A DNA stretch of 64,000 nt, taken from assembly GCA_029964075.1 (NCBI GenBank), contig CM057129.1:22869430-22933429 (forward strand), read 5' to 3'. This DNA comes from Patiria pectinifera. Lineage: Eukaryota > Echinodermata > Asteroidea > Valvatida > Asterinidae. A program made the translations under genes and the position numbers. The notes under the pieces were generated by a model. That model was given only the letters and a program-made list of their open reading frames with translations. It made no database searches and had not been told where the DNA came from. Shown here one piece after another: positions 21,744 to 34,900 of this stretch (the stretch's first letter is position 1; each line of letters opens with the position of its first letter).

Positions 21744-24700
21744 CTACAGATGTTGTTGGTTAAAGAAAATAAAAGAAACATTACAAAACATTTTTAAAAA
21801 ATGACAATAACATGTCTGAGGAAATTTCTGTCCCGAGGTTATTATGAAGTCAATACTTTTAACATCAAGAAATTTGGCATTTGTTGCAGATAAATGCAGA
21901 ACTACATAAATTCCTGCAATTGAAGGTATTGTATTCAGAAGCCTTCAGACTTTTCAGATTATGTAAAAATTCAAATTTCAACAATTTTTTGAATAAAATG
22001 TTGTTTATGGGTAAATGAGGGCATTTTGCCCCAATCGAAGATTTAGTAATTCAGTAAATGACAAAGCAATCAACTTTCCTTCCCCCCCCCAACACACACA
22101 AAAAGGATCACTGTTCTCCTTCTTATCAACAATTATGTGTTCCGACAGCACAGGCTGATTAGGTAACCATGAGGACCTTGCATTTATTTTGCCCGTAACT
22201 GAACAATAAAAGCCACAAAACAGTACACACTTGCAATAAACATGTCTGCATCACATTCTCACCATACAATAACTTTCTCAATTTGCAACACAAAACTTGT
22301 TCTTAATTAGATGACAGTCTTATCATTTCAGTGAATACATGTCTACAGGGAACAGAGAGTGTAAGAACAGACCACAATTAGACCATGGTTGAAAGCGGTT
22401 TGGCACATTTAGCCTGTGCCCAACAAGATTTACCCAAGCATATTAAGTGCATCACATACTATTCCTTTTGTATGCTGGTGCGCTCAAGCATATAAGCATA
22501 TCAGCAGAGCCTCTGAATAACAACCCCATTATAAAGCGCACAGAGTGATGGAAGAATTAGCCAGACATAGGCCTATCTATCAGATGATCAGGGTCGCTAT
22601 AAAAAGAGAAAGTCCATTATTGGCCGAGGCGTCTGAGAGCGGTATTGCCATCTGGGTCTCCTACTGCTCACAGGGAGAGGTGTTGGGAAAAGCAGGGACT
22701 TTTACTAACACTTTGCTGTGGGTGTACATATACAGAGTGCGTTTGGTATGACATTTGCAAATTGAAAAAGTGATTTTAGTGTTTCAACTCTTGAGAAATA
22801 CAAATCGATATCAAATGGCTAGAATATAAATTTCGAAGAAATAGACTGCAAATACGATGTAAAAAGGCAGGCCATTCACAGCCTTGAAGAGTAGACCTTC
22901 ACAATCAGCCAGTTTCGTCACGGGTCATTGGGGATAATCGAACGTTCGTCAAAAGCGCATGAATGCGCACGGAGACGGGCGCACGACGCTCGCATGTTAA
23001 TTACAAGCAGACTTGATATCCGCGTAACATCGCGTATCATCATGTCAGCGATTTTATCCCGAATGACCTTTGGGGAATTTGTTCACTGATTGAAATTCTT
23101 CACAAACACATGTGTACTATTCTGCCAAGGAAAAGCACAGGCATGTATTTGAATGAATTCATTTAATACATACATGTATTGCAATGAATGCATCACAACT
23201 GTAGAAATGCAAAAGGTGGGCAGACAATTTTCGTGAAAATTCATGTTGAAATTTTGATACGCAAACATGTGCAAACGAATCTGGAAATTTCACAAAAAAT
23301 AGACATCTGAAAAAGGCAGCACTTTCTGATTAGCCTATAAAGAGGGTGAGTGTGCTTCTAAAGCAAAAAATAACCTACAAACTAAGCCTAAATGTGAAAA
23401 TCAAAATTTGACAAAGTTCGACATGTTTTTGTACATGGTGGAAGTGTGGCAAGGAAATAAATAAGGAAGGAAATAACCATAAAGGATGCAACTGTTTGGC
23501 GCTTAAACATTAATTGAAAAAAGTGGAGGCATAGTAATAGTATGGAATACTTTCCCTACAATTTAACAAAACATGCCCAATGTACTACAGGATGTAACTA
23601 CATTTCTTTTCAGCATGATAAGGTACAACATTCTAAAAATTCTCAACTCAACTAAATTTTATGATCAAAAGTCGATAAAATCATCAGGTTTAAATTAAAC
23701 ATGGAGCAAGTTCCTTGCTGTGGTTTAAATCATCACTGAAAATGATGTAAAGTCCATGACCTTGACCACAAAATCAAGGCAATGATTTAATCACATGTCA
23801 CAATAATCAAATAAACTCCGGCCAAGACTGGATAAAGGACTTTTGTACATTATGGTTCAACTTAGTGCTTACATGAGTACATGTATAACCATGGAGGAAT
23901 GGTATAACTTACAAACATGACAACAAAGAGCAAGAAACTTGGTTACAAACTTACAATATAAATATTCCGAACACGAACATAAATCGGTCACTAGGCCTAC
24001 CCATAAATCTCACCGTACCAGGCCAAATTGGCTCGTAGAAAAACCATCCGTTCCATTGATCATGCAATAGTGTTCTCTGTTGTGTCTTCACTTCCACACG
24101 GCCCGACCGACCCTCGAACGTCAATGTTACACTAGACCAACAGCTGACATGTTTGTAAATAGAGGGAAAAGGAAAACATTAAATTGAATTGATTAAAAAG
24201 AGACGCTTTCCCCACACAATGGTAGTCCGGAAGTGTACGTACGTACATAGGCCTACATGGTATACGTTCGGAAAACCCTCTAGCCCTATTTTGGCACACG
24301 CTGTATGTACTGTATGTACACAACGCAACGACGAAGTGAGAGTTTTCATTGATCCCTCTCATTCACATTGTAATAATAACGGTCGGACAGACTACCAGTG
24401 AAGAAATCGTCAACTTTACGGTCCATTTAGATCACGCCCTCTATCGGTGTGTGACTAGTTGGATGTGCACGGAATCACAGGGGGCGTTGGACCAAAAAAT
24501 ATTTTAAAATTGTTTTAACCGCACGTGCTCTTCAACGGAGTCATGTTCCCGTTTTTTTTCTCAGGATTAATTTTCACTTTACGGAAACAAACCACTATTC
24601 TGTTTTAAACGTTTTGAACCCCTGAAAATACTCGTTTATTTTGGGGCCGCTTTTGCGCCCATAACGCAAGATACGCCTGAATTATTGTCGGGGCCGATAA

Positions 24701-26304
24701 GATAATTCCAACTTCGTGAAGTGATTATGCCATAACTAAACGGGGACAGATTTTTATTGACGAAGTTTATCATCCACGTGTTCAAAACCTTGGAATAATC
24801 TGAGGATATTTTTTTTGCACATTTAGGTAATTACAGTTTCACAAGATTTCAATATTTGTTTCTCTTTTTTCCCCGCTAATCTTTCGTCTTCAGAAGGAAC
24901 CCTTCTTTATGCAAAAAGTGGTTTTAATAACCAACATTATAATTGATTGATCAAATAATCAACTGAACCTTGAGGGCTCACAATCATTCTTGTGAGGGAG
25001 AAGGTCGCTGACTGCCGAATGAGAAATAACAGAATCTCCAGCAACATGTTTCTTGGTAAATCAGTACTACATGTTCAATGGTCAATTATTGTTCCTCCAT
25101 AGATTGTAGATGCACTGAGTTTGCAGAAACATTTCAAAATTCACAGTCCTGACAGAAAATCAGAATGTTCGTCCATTCACTCCAGCGACAGTCAAAACAT
25201 ACTAAAGTTTATCACTATTAGTGATCAAATTATCAATAAGCAAGCGCATAGAGACCTCACGGTGATATGCGCTATATAAGAATGGTTTTTATTATTATAA
25301 GCAGCAAATTTTGCAATCGGCGTTCCCCTATATTCTTCATGTGCATGAAAGGAGCGCATTTTCTCGCTACACCGCAGTACTTTCTTATGGATAACTTTTG
25401 TACACGAAATCACATAAAAATGTGTGTGACAAAAGAGGGATCCGGTAATTATAAAAATAGCCACTCAAGAGCCGCCAATGACTGAGAAGGCTTGAAGGGG
25501 GTAACCAGCCAAACAGAGATCTTGTTCTGTGACATGTGACAAAGCCTGGCTGTGGGCCAATGAGAAGTAGGGTTGGTTCTTTACATCCTAGAAAGTTTAG
25601 GCGGGAAGGAAAAGTTGCTATGCGGTCACTTGTCTCGGCCTTTGAAGGAACAACTTGTACCGTAGTGCATAAAAGGATTAACTGTGTCATAATACTTAAC
25701 AAATCTTATATGAGCTTACAGTTGACGTATAATTAAAAAAAAACACCCAAACTTCTGGCTAAGGCATGCACACACAAAAACCTTTCTGTGTTTCCTTGTA
25801 GTTTATTTTTGTCTGCTATATAAATCGCACATACCGGTACCCATATCATATTTTAAATCATAATCTAGAACCTCTATTCCAAATAGATTATATTTGCTAA
25901 TAAATTATAAATTGCACCCAATGATTACACTAGAGTGGATATTATGTTATAAGCAATTCCATTTTGTACCTCTTTTTTTTTAAGATTCGGTATTGTAATA
26001 ATTGTATCACAAAAGACAGCTGCATTAAATCTGTTTTAAAATAACTTCCATAAAATCCATAGTACTTTTAGAAGACATTACTGTTAGCCGTTTCATATTG
26101 ACTTTCTAGTCTAGCTGGCACAAAGTTCTAACATTTTTTAATATTACACATTACATTATTTTGAAAAAGAAACTGCTAAAATGTAGATTCATATTATAAG
26201 GGCACTTTCTTTGGCTTTACCTTTTTTGTTTTTAAGGTAATGAAAATCATTTGCAAAAATGAGTTTCTGCCGATTCAAGGAACAACAATCGACCTTTCTG
26301 TCGC
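21744..26304. other. Region upstream of myosin IX coding exon 1
   Basis: It should hold the 5' UTR exon(s) and promoter of the myosin gene, but I cannot place them. CpG-containing stretches occur at about 22930-23045 and 24040-24480 and are the better promoter candidates. A CGGTGATATGCGCTATATAAG plus TTATTATT tail at 25258-25300 looks like the 3' end of a degraded SINE or LINE. No coding exon is supported. Confidence 0.4.
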
Positions 26305-26341
26305 CAACCCGTGGTTGGCACATGTTGCCAACCACGGGTTG
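26305..26341. repeat. Perfect 16-bp stem hairpin
   Basis: CAACCCGTGGTTGGCA at 26305-26320 is followed after CATGT by its exact reverse complement (26326-26341). It stands alone with no terminator context or neighbouring ORF. A truncated foldback element is the likely source. Confidence 0.75.
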
Positions 26342-27385
26342 CCAAACTATGGAAGGCCCACACTGCAAAAAAATGAAGAATTGTTATTATTGATGACACA
26401 AATATTATTTGAATTGTGAATACAAAATAATCAACAAACGCAACAAAATACTTCCTAAACATGCCTTTTTCTTAAAATGAGGCGTTATGATGAGGACTTT
26501 TTGGGGAAATATGTAATCTCCACATTGTCTTCTCTTTACTGGGACCCATGGGAGATCAGTGGATTCCACTGAATGGGCTACTCAGTTAAAATAAGAAATA
26601 AATAAATAAAATGTTGCCAACCACAGCTTCAATTTATGCGCTTATGGCAGCCCATACAAAATGGCGCTCAATGTTTTCAAACAATAGAAAGGTCTATACA
26701 ATCAATCTGAAGCAAGTTATTAAACAAATAACCTGTCAAAACTTTAGCTCAGTAAAATATACTTTTTGAAAAAAACTGTGAAAATATATCTTCATATTTT
26801 CATGACGCAAAGCATAGATTATTAGATTTCCGTTGAAAGAACAATGGTTTGGTCCTAATCATTGCCAGGAAATGATGGCAAAAACTCCTCTTTAAAAAAA
26901 AGGACAGCATACTTGGTTTAATGATTATACAGGATACTTGATCTATTACACTGGCAATCAATGAGGTATTTCATGATATTTTGACAGTTTTGAATGTTTA
27001 CAAATGGTGTCTATTACCTTTCAAGCTATTTATAGAGACATTAACCAATTTATATGGAAAAGTATATGTATGTTTCCGATGAAAATATTACATGCCGTTT
27101 TATTTATGAATTAAAATTCATTATTTTTAGTATTTGATACTTGATTGAAAATACAATGAAAAAATATAAAATTGTAAGTCCTGGACTAAAATAATGAGCA
27201 TATTCCGTTACTAGATTCCACTGTTTCAAACTTATGACATTGACAAGCGGTCTTTGGAACACTATGCCAAAACTAAACAAAAGCTTTCAATTACAAACCT
27301 TTTTTTCATCTACCAACAATTTTCTTGTATAAAAATATGAAAATACACATCAAATAAGCCAAATAACATTTAGTGATGGTACGCA

Positions 27386-27391
27386 TTTATT
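27386..27391 (-). terminator. Possible polyadenylation signal of the NO VEIN-like gene
   Basis: AATAAA on the minus strand, about 740 bases beyond the stop codon at 28132. It is the first such hexamer I found downstream. No cleavage-site evidence is available. Confidence 0.25.
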
Positions 27392-27399
27392 CTCCAGGG

Positions 27400-27535
27400 T
27401 GGAGAGAACCACTCGAGGCTGAAGTGCCTAGATTAGTACAAGGGCACAGTATAATAATGGCCAGTTGGATTTGAACCCCGGACCCTCCAATCACAAGTCG
27501 CAAACTTTAACCCATAAGACCTGTACACTATTGAA
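27400..27535 (-). repeat. tRNA-derived SINE-like fragment
   Basis: On the minus strand a promoter-like box B GGGGTTCAAATCC follows a tRNA-like 5' half (TTATGGGTTAAAGTTTGCG). The fold is not that of a working tRNA. It lies in the 3' flank of the NO VEIN-like gene. Confidence 0.45.
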
Positions 27536-28131
27536 AGACCTCTAGTGGTACCCAAAACTAAAAAATAAAATTAAAAAACCTGATCTCTCAGGCCACCATT
27601 TCATAAATACATTTCTACTACTAACATTGGAATGTCTAAATTGATTGCAATTATTTGGGAGCTTTTTCAAATATATATTTTGCTCAGGCAGAGGAAATAA
27701 TACATAGTTTCTCTGGTAACAATAATTTTGTGATGCTTATAAGCATCACAAATGTGTCCCCTACATGTTTGTTTCTGTACCACGGTCACTTGCCTTTGAG
27801 AAAGGTCTCGCTAAAGACTGAAACGTTAGACCAGCTTCATGTCAATCTGGTCAGTAAGCAGTTTGCAGCAGTTTAGTTCGTAATTAATTTGTAATAAGGG
27901 TAGATGGAGTGGCCACATAATGGCCTGGAGTGTATTCTGAATTTTTCTATCGGGGAAGAGGGTAAAATTGAGTTAACATCTTCCTATGAGGAACATTTGA
28001 CCATCTGATTGAAGACCACATTTTGTCTTGGTTGGCTGGGGCAATTTGACTTTTTGAGGGGAGAGGCACTTGGGGCACTAGACATTTAGAGGGAATGAGC
28101 CCCCCCCCCCCCACTTTTGTATGTCTGCTCA

Positions 28132-28925
28132 TCACAGGTGCATGAAGAGCTTGATTTCTTTCCTGTTCATCCTGAGGGCTAGGTTTTGCAGACAACACAG
28201 CCTCACCCCACTGTTGTTCCCGGCATTGAACACCTGGTACAGGTGGAAGGCCTGACCCATCTCCAGAGCAAAGGCCACCTCCATGGGTGATATCTCCACA
28301 ACCTGCTTCTGGTCTCTGATTGTTGACTTCACTTCCACGTAGATGTTCTGGGTGCCGTGGCTGATAACGATGTCATACGGCTTCCCTGTCTCATCCTGCT
28401 CATTGATCCACCTGACTGTACTCTCTGACGCTTCTGGTGACATACTCTGAGCCTGTTGGCGCAGGTAGAGGTACACCAGCTGCTCTCCCCAGCGTGCGAT
28501 ATCCGTCGTGTCTGGGTTGTCTCCGAGAGGTAGGCTGAGACCTTCCAGGCTTTCCAGAAGGGCTGGACCAAGAGCAAGATCTTCAAACTCCACCTCAATG
28601 GCCTCTCCCTCAGCATTAGGCGGTAAGAAGAATTTCTTGACGCTGCTGGTGGAGGGAGGAGGTAGGGCTGCTAAACGCTGGACCTGGGGCGGACTGTGAA
28701 ACTCTTTGTTGACCCTCTCTGGTGCTGGAATGCCTTCCTCAGCATCATTTCCATTGCCATAATCTTTCACCACTCCTGATCCCAAGGATGCACTCTCCCA
28801 GGAATCCTCCTCTGTTGAACCGAGCTCCTCCATGTTTTTAGCCAACTGTGTGGGATCACTTGAGGATTTATTAAGAGACAAGGCTTCCTGCTGTGCCTGA
28901 GCGGGTCTGAGCTGTACTAGACCTC
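28132..28925 (-). CDS. NO VEIN-like exon 25 (DUF3883 and stop)
   Basis: 264 codons after the acceptor CCAACCATCTGCAG. A disordered start is followed by the NOV/DUF3883 domain: IARWGEQLVYLYLRQQAQSM, KPYDIVISHGTQNIYVEVKS, then VAFALEMGQAFHLYQVFNAG. The Glu of WGEQ, the Asp of PYDI and the ExK of VEVKS fit the restriction-endonuclease-like core known for this family. Whether it cuts nucleic acid is unknown. Stop codon at 28132-28134. Confidence 0.94.
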
Positions 28926-31900
28926 CTGCAGATGGTTGGTGAAGGTGAGGGGGACCAATGAACAAAACAATAATCCGCTGTCAATTATAGGTGTTTAACA
29001 TGCCATTTACTCATTAACTATATTAAAGTTTTAACAATAATCTGCATTGATCTGATTATTGGAAGATTCTGAACATAAATGTAGAAGTGTAGGGATTGCC
29101 AGCAAAGTGGGTAACTTACAATGTACCTATGAAGCAGGCAACAGGCGGCGAAGCAGCCTCACCCACATAAAGGGCGAGGTGAAGCCTTGTACTACATAAT
29201 AAAACTTTCAATTACAAGAAATATAAAATTAAGGGAAAAAAGGTAGTCTGAAGTCCCTTTTGCGTTGAAATTTTAATTAAACAGGACTGCATGTAATAAT
29301 GGCTGAAACACATTAACATCACCACTATGTACAAAAGTGTACACCTCAAACAATGCCCAATAGTGTTAATGTGCAATCTTTTACCTGGCCTCCCATCAAT
29401 GAGCTATTTCTCTTAAGTTCTACAACAGCCTTTTGCTAAACAGTTTGAAATGACTCAATAGTGACGCCATTAGTCAGGGCCGGTTTTCGGCGCTTACCTT
29501 TTGTCGATTTTTGTGGGCCATAGGTCCCCGACCGAGGTGGCCAGCTGTGGATAGCTGCATCGTCATCACCCTCAAGCAGTGAACCGGCTGATGGCTGTGG
29601 CTCAGTGGGTTCAGTCAGTGGCTCGACTTTGGTCTGTTTGAAAACTGAAATATTGAACAAATATTGAAAGATTATTTGTTGAGTGATCGGGCGATGTGTA
29701 AAATTGTACATAACTTACACTTTGCAAAAGAACATATCCTGCAAAAATGGTGAAGTTGTTGTGTTTTATATGCATACAAAGCCTCATGCCAAACTTTAAG
29801 ACTAATTATCCTTCAATGACAAACCTTTTTTTTTCACTTTAAAACTCCACACAAAACTCAGCCATGCTAAATTTACACACACACAAAAACCAAAACACAA
29901 GATGCATCCAGGATAGGGTATTGACTATTGCTCCCCCAAAAGCAATATGCTTAGATTATAAGTCAAAAGTAAGAGTAGAAATCAACTAACCAACTTCCTC
30001 TGGGATGAATGGTTTGGGTACCTCCCACGGTTCATCATCGTCCTCTCGAGGGAAGGTCAGCCCCAAGGCCTTGCAGATGCCCTCATTGATTCCTTTCTCT
30101 CCGGATTCTTCCCGCTTGGACCCCATCTCTAGGAGCAGACTGCCAATGAAACTGAACAATGCTTCTTGGACCTCAGTGCTCTCGCAGCTGAAGAGTTTGG
30201 CCACCTCTCGCCTCACATTGCTGTTCTGTCGCAGATTCTTGGAGATGCCTGTCACTATGTAGAACTCTGTCAAATCCTGGAGTCCACACTCAACGCTCTG
30301 CTCTGCAAACACACTGGGGTCATGTGTGAAACGGTACACCTTGTCAATCTTTTTGGCTGACATGAAGCGCACGACTTTCAACCTGGCAGCGATGTTCATC
30401 GTGGTCGATAGTTTCTCATAGGTGGACTTGAACTCCTTCTTGACAATGCGCTGCATGCCCATGTAGAGCTGGATGTAGGGGCAGACATCATGGAGGAAAA
30501 GCTGGAGTGGTGGAGATGGCTTTGTGAGTTCGGTGATGAATTCTTCCTTGATGCAGTCCGACAGCATCTTGATGCCACATACCTCAAGGAAAACATCAAC
30601 GTATTGTCGGTCCACTGACCCAGGCATGCCTTCAACAACTCGGCCAAGACGGTTGCGATCTCCAAAATTCAACAGATGCACCTCCTTCTTGTCCAAGAAC
30701 AGCGTTTGGATGTCTTTGGAATGGCTGTCACAGATCAGGGGCTTCTCCTCTGCTGTCACCCACTTGTTGCCCAAAGTGGGAAAGACTGCTTGCCCCTCTA
30801 GGATGTTTTTCAAGAACTGGACAGAACTTAACTCAAGTTCTGGTTGCTGCTGCACTGACCCTTCTGCATGTTGATCCAAATACTGGCTATGTCTACTTGA
30901 GCTTGATGCAGAACACTTTTGCCCAAGCATGCTGTAGAGCACCAAGACTTCTTCCTTGATGCGAGCATTGTCTGGAAGTGAAATATCCCCAGCGCAATGA
31001 ACCAGGACCTGGGCATATTCTTTGATGGTCGGCATACTGTCAATATTGATCTGTCTCAGAAAGAAGTCCTCCATGTTTTTGGTGTAAAGTGTACACAGCT
31101 CAGCACGGTTGGACAAGTTGGCATACTTCCGTAAGAGACTTGAAGGATCCTGCCAGTAAACCAGAGACTTGTGGACAAAGTGGCCAGGAACAGGGAACTC
31201 GTATATTGCCTTCTGATGAGGGACAAACACAACTCTGTGATCACTGAATAACTCTTTGAGCTCCTTTTGAAGGCAGTTCTGCTCCAAGTAATTGTACACC
31301 CTGACGATGTGTTTCAAGGAGGTGCAGAAGGGGGTTCCAGATCTAAGATCTGGTGACTGGCCCTCATCACCGCACCACGACTTCAGCTTTGAAATCATGA
31401 AGTTGACATCAAGTACTCTAATGGTTTTCAATCCAATGAACTGTAACATGGGGCCTCCATCCCCTTGGACAGGGCCATCCAAGTAAGGAACATGATCACC
31501 CAGGAGCTCTCGTGCTCTAACTGAATCTATGAAGATGTCATTAGGCCTTCGAAACACCACCTGACCATTATTCTCCTCTCTGATCGGAGTTGAAGGTAGC
31601 CAAGGGCTTGTCTTCAGGTGGATTGCAAAGCTGGACTCAGTGCTTGCAAGTTTTGTCCCAGACTGATCAAACACTTCAGCCCCCATGAAAGCAGGATAGT
31701 ATCTGTTCCATTCTTGGTTAAGAATCTTAAGAAGGCACCGTCGCTGACTTTGCATGGCAGACATTTCCAGGTTCGCTTGGACCAACTCTTCAATTTCTTT
31801 GCAAGCATTATCATGGATTTTGTACACACCATCTGTTGGTTTCTCCCAGAATTGGCCAAGATTTGCCCAGGGTGTCCCATCCTGAAAAACATTTTTTTTT

Positions 31901-34900
31901 TGGGATAAACTTATTACTTTTGTATCCATTGTGTAATTAAATCTGAAATTCTAAATAAGAGAAGATAGCAATATAAAAAAACCTAAATAAAACAATCGAC
32001 ACAGAACAACTTTTGAGAGAGAGAAATACTTACTAGTTCATCTACCTTCAGCGTCAGTACTTTGTTCTCAACAGCTAGAAAGTTCAGCACCCCTAGCTTA
32101 CTAAAGAAAGCATTCCATGAAGCAGTCTCACTGGGCTGCAGTTTATGAGGCCCATTATGGAAGATGTAGCAACTGTTCAACAGAACCCAATCACAGCCTG
32201 CCTCAAGAAAGACAAGACAACTGTTGGTTAAGTCACTCCTCAATTTAGTGATTATTATATATATATATGTAATACATACTCATACGCCTGACGATCCTTA
32301 GGGTAAAACAGTCTGTAGTGTATCGAGACTTTACCTGTCTCTCTTCTTCCTTTTTCGCTCTTAACACCTGAAGTTAACCCCAGGATGCCATGCATCCTCA
32401 TAAGTCATCCTGTGTCAAGTCAAGTCACAAGCTGCGATGACTTGTGATTTTGAAGTGATAGGAAAAATGTAGCTTTGCGAGAGTAGGTGCTCGCACACAG
32501 TGTGATATATTGTGATTAATATATTGATTGATGGGTTAACTTGTGATTGACTTGTGTTTAACTTGTGATTTGATGTGATTTTAGTAATAGACTGGTAATG
32601 ATTTGTAATTGACAAGTGATTGGCTTGTGATTTGACAAATGATTGAGTTGTGATTTGACTTGTGATTGTCTCATTATTTGACTTGCAACTGACTTGTGTT
32701 TTATTTGACTTGTGATGTGACCTGCGATGGTTTAGTGATATGACTTGTAATTTGAATTGTGACTTTACTTGTGATTGACCGGTGACTAACTAGTGATATG
32801 ACGTGCGGCAGACTTGTAATTTGACTTCTGATTTGACTGGCTTGTGAGCACTTGTGATTTGACTTTTGATTCACTAAATCACAACTTAGCTACCTGGCAG
32901 GTCTTGATTAAGGTCAACAGGGTTGCCATACGTCACAGTGAAGTGAACAGGTCTCTCCTTGGGTTGGATCAGTCCGTGGTCGGTCACAACGTGGATGCAG
33001 TCTGCTATCTTATCCAAGTCACAGACATCTGGCTGCCTGGCTAGCTGTTCTTTGATGTACACTACGTAGCCAACCAGAACATCACGGGACTTGTCCTGAA
33101 TTGTTCCAATGGGAATAACAATAAAACTGATGTCACCATTTCACCTACACCTCGTAATGAAACCTTCAGTTTCTGACATTTGTTTGTTTGGGCAAGAAAT
33201 GTGTTATAATCACCCATCATTCAGTGAGAAGTTCAAGTTTCTTCAGGCAATGGTCTAATTATCAAACTTTTTGTCCCAAACAAGGAGGTTTATGGGTTGA
33301 AAGTAACAGAATATCATCACTGTGGGCGCGTTTTTACCACTTTTGAGAGCCCCTTGGACGGGACACCGCGTGTGCGTACTGTACTGGTTCGCGTGCGAAG
33401 TACGCACGACTTATTTATCCTGAATGTGCTGTGACGCTAAGCCATAACATCTTCACGCGTGAGCATCAGGCGTCATCGGCGCGCGAATACATTCGAAGGT
33501 AACTTGCAATGGTCCCCCGGACTAATCCCCGCCCCAAATAACTTTGGCTCATTCAAAATAGGCAGTAGATGAACTGGGAACCAGTCTAGGTCTCGCCAAT
33601 TCTCCTTTTCTGGCCGTTGAAGGGGTACTTGTGCACGAAGCCCATTACACAAGGTTACATACTCATGCAAGTAGTAATTCCTCATATGGTGCAGAGAACT
33701 TGCAACTAGTTTTCATCAGAATGTGCATCAACCCAATAGTGTTTTTGCATAAATACTGTCATGAGGGGAGATAGTGTCGAGAAAACTGAGTTTTAACAAT
33801 GCTTGTCACCCACCAGTCTATTGGTATAGAAACGAAAGTTTCAGGTGCCTTTTCAGAAAAACGCTTTTGACAGTATTTTCAGCAAGTACCTACATCCATC
33901 GTTTTTATCCTTAAAAGTATTTTTTTTCAACATTTGCCTGGAGAAAAGTTGGTGCAAGTTTTCACATCTTCGCAAAAGTAGCCATTTCATTTTCACCAAG
34001 AGAGTTGTTTTCAATATTAAATCAAACCAAAAATCTACCTTCCACTGATCGGATTGGATGACCGGCAGTATGTGGTGGCCAATCACATCCCTGGGGCTAA
34101 TGCGAAGGACTCCAAGCTCCTCAAGCAGCTGGACCACCTGGGAGTTGGCCACGCTGTCCAGGCTGGTCAGGACTCGGCCGTCTAAAGTACACATGTCCTC
34201 CTCCAAGGCCTGTAAGGGCTGGCTGTGAGCTGTTGGACAAAACCAAAATTATTGCATTGATGATTATTATTTAACATGTCATATGTGCAAGAGTAGATTG
34301 TGCTTCATCACCACTCAAGAGCTCCAAAGACTAATTTGGAGAGCAAAATTAGACGCCGCATGTGTTCTTAAAAACAAGGCATTTTGGTAACCCTATAGAC
34401 CCCTCTCATAACTCATTGACTGCCATCTTTGTAGGAAAGTTACAACTAATGTTCAATGCAATCAGGTGCCTGTGTGCGCAGTGCACGCAGGGGCCGTGGG
34501 GCAACAGCCCCCCATGAAACCTTGTCCCCCCCCCCAGTCGCCCACCCACTGAGATTTTGAGTTTCTAAAAAAAATATCATTGATCTACATGACGCCCCCC
34601 CATGAAATGTTCCAGCCCCCCAGCGCCCCCACTGAAAAATTCCTGGCTACGCCACTGCTGACACGTCTTGACAATCTGTAGGAATCGACGTCATTTGAAA
34701 GAGGCCCATTGGTCACAGAAGCACAAAGTGCTTGCATACTACCCGAGTGCGAGCCTGGTTCGACCTATAAATGGCTATAATTTTGGTCGCCAAATCAGTC
34801 TACTGGGAAAGACACAATGTATCTGCAAGCACTGGTTCCTTAGCATGTATTGCCTCAAATGCACACAATTAATTTTTTATCTGAACTTGCATAAACCAAG

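Noticed and set aside
27790-27835. Similar ribozyme-like phrase (AGACTGAAACGTTAGACC)
   Set aside because: No CTGATGA core. It looks like a diverged repeat fragment.
31900-31929. ATG at 31929 as the start of a separate 647-residue protein
   Set aside because: A strong TTTTTCAG acceptor at 31882 and correct phase from exon 22 show that this is an internal exon.
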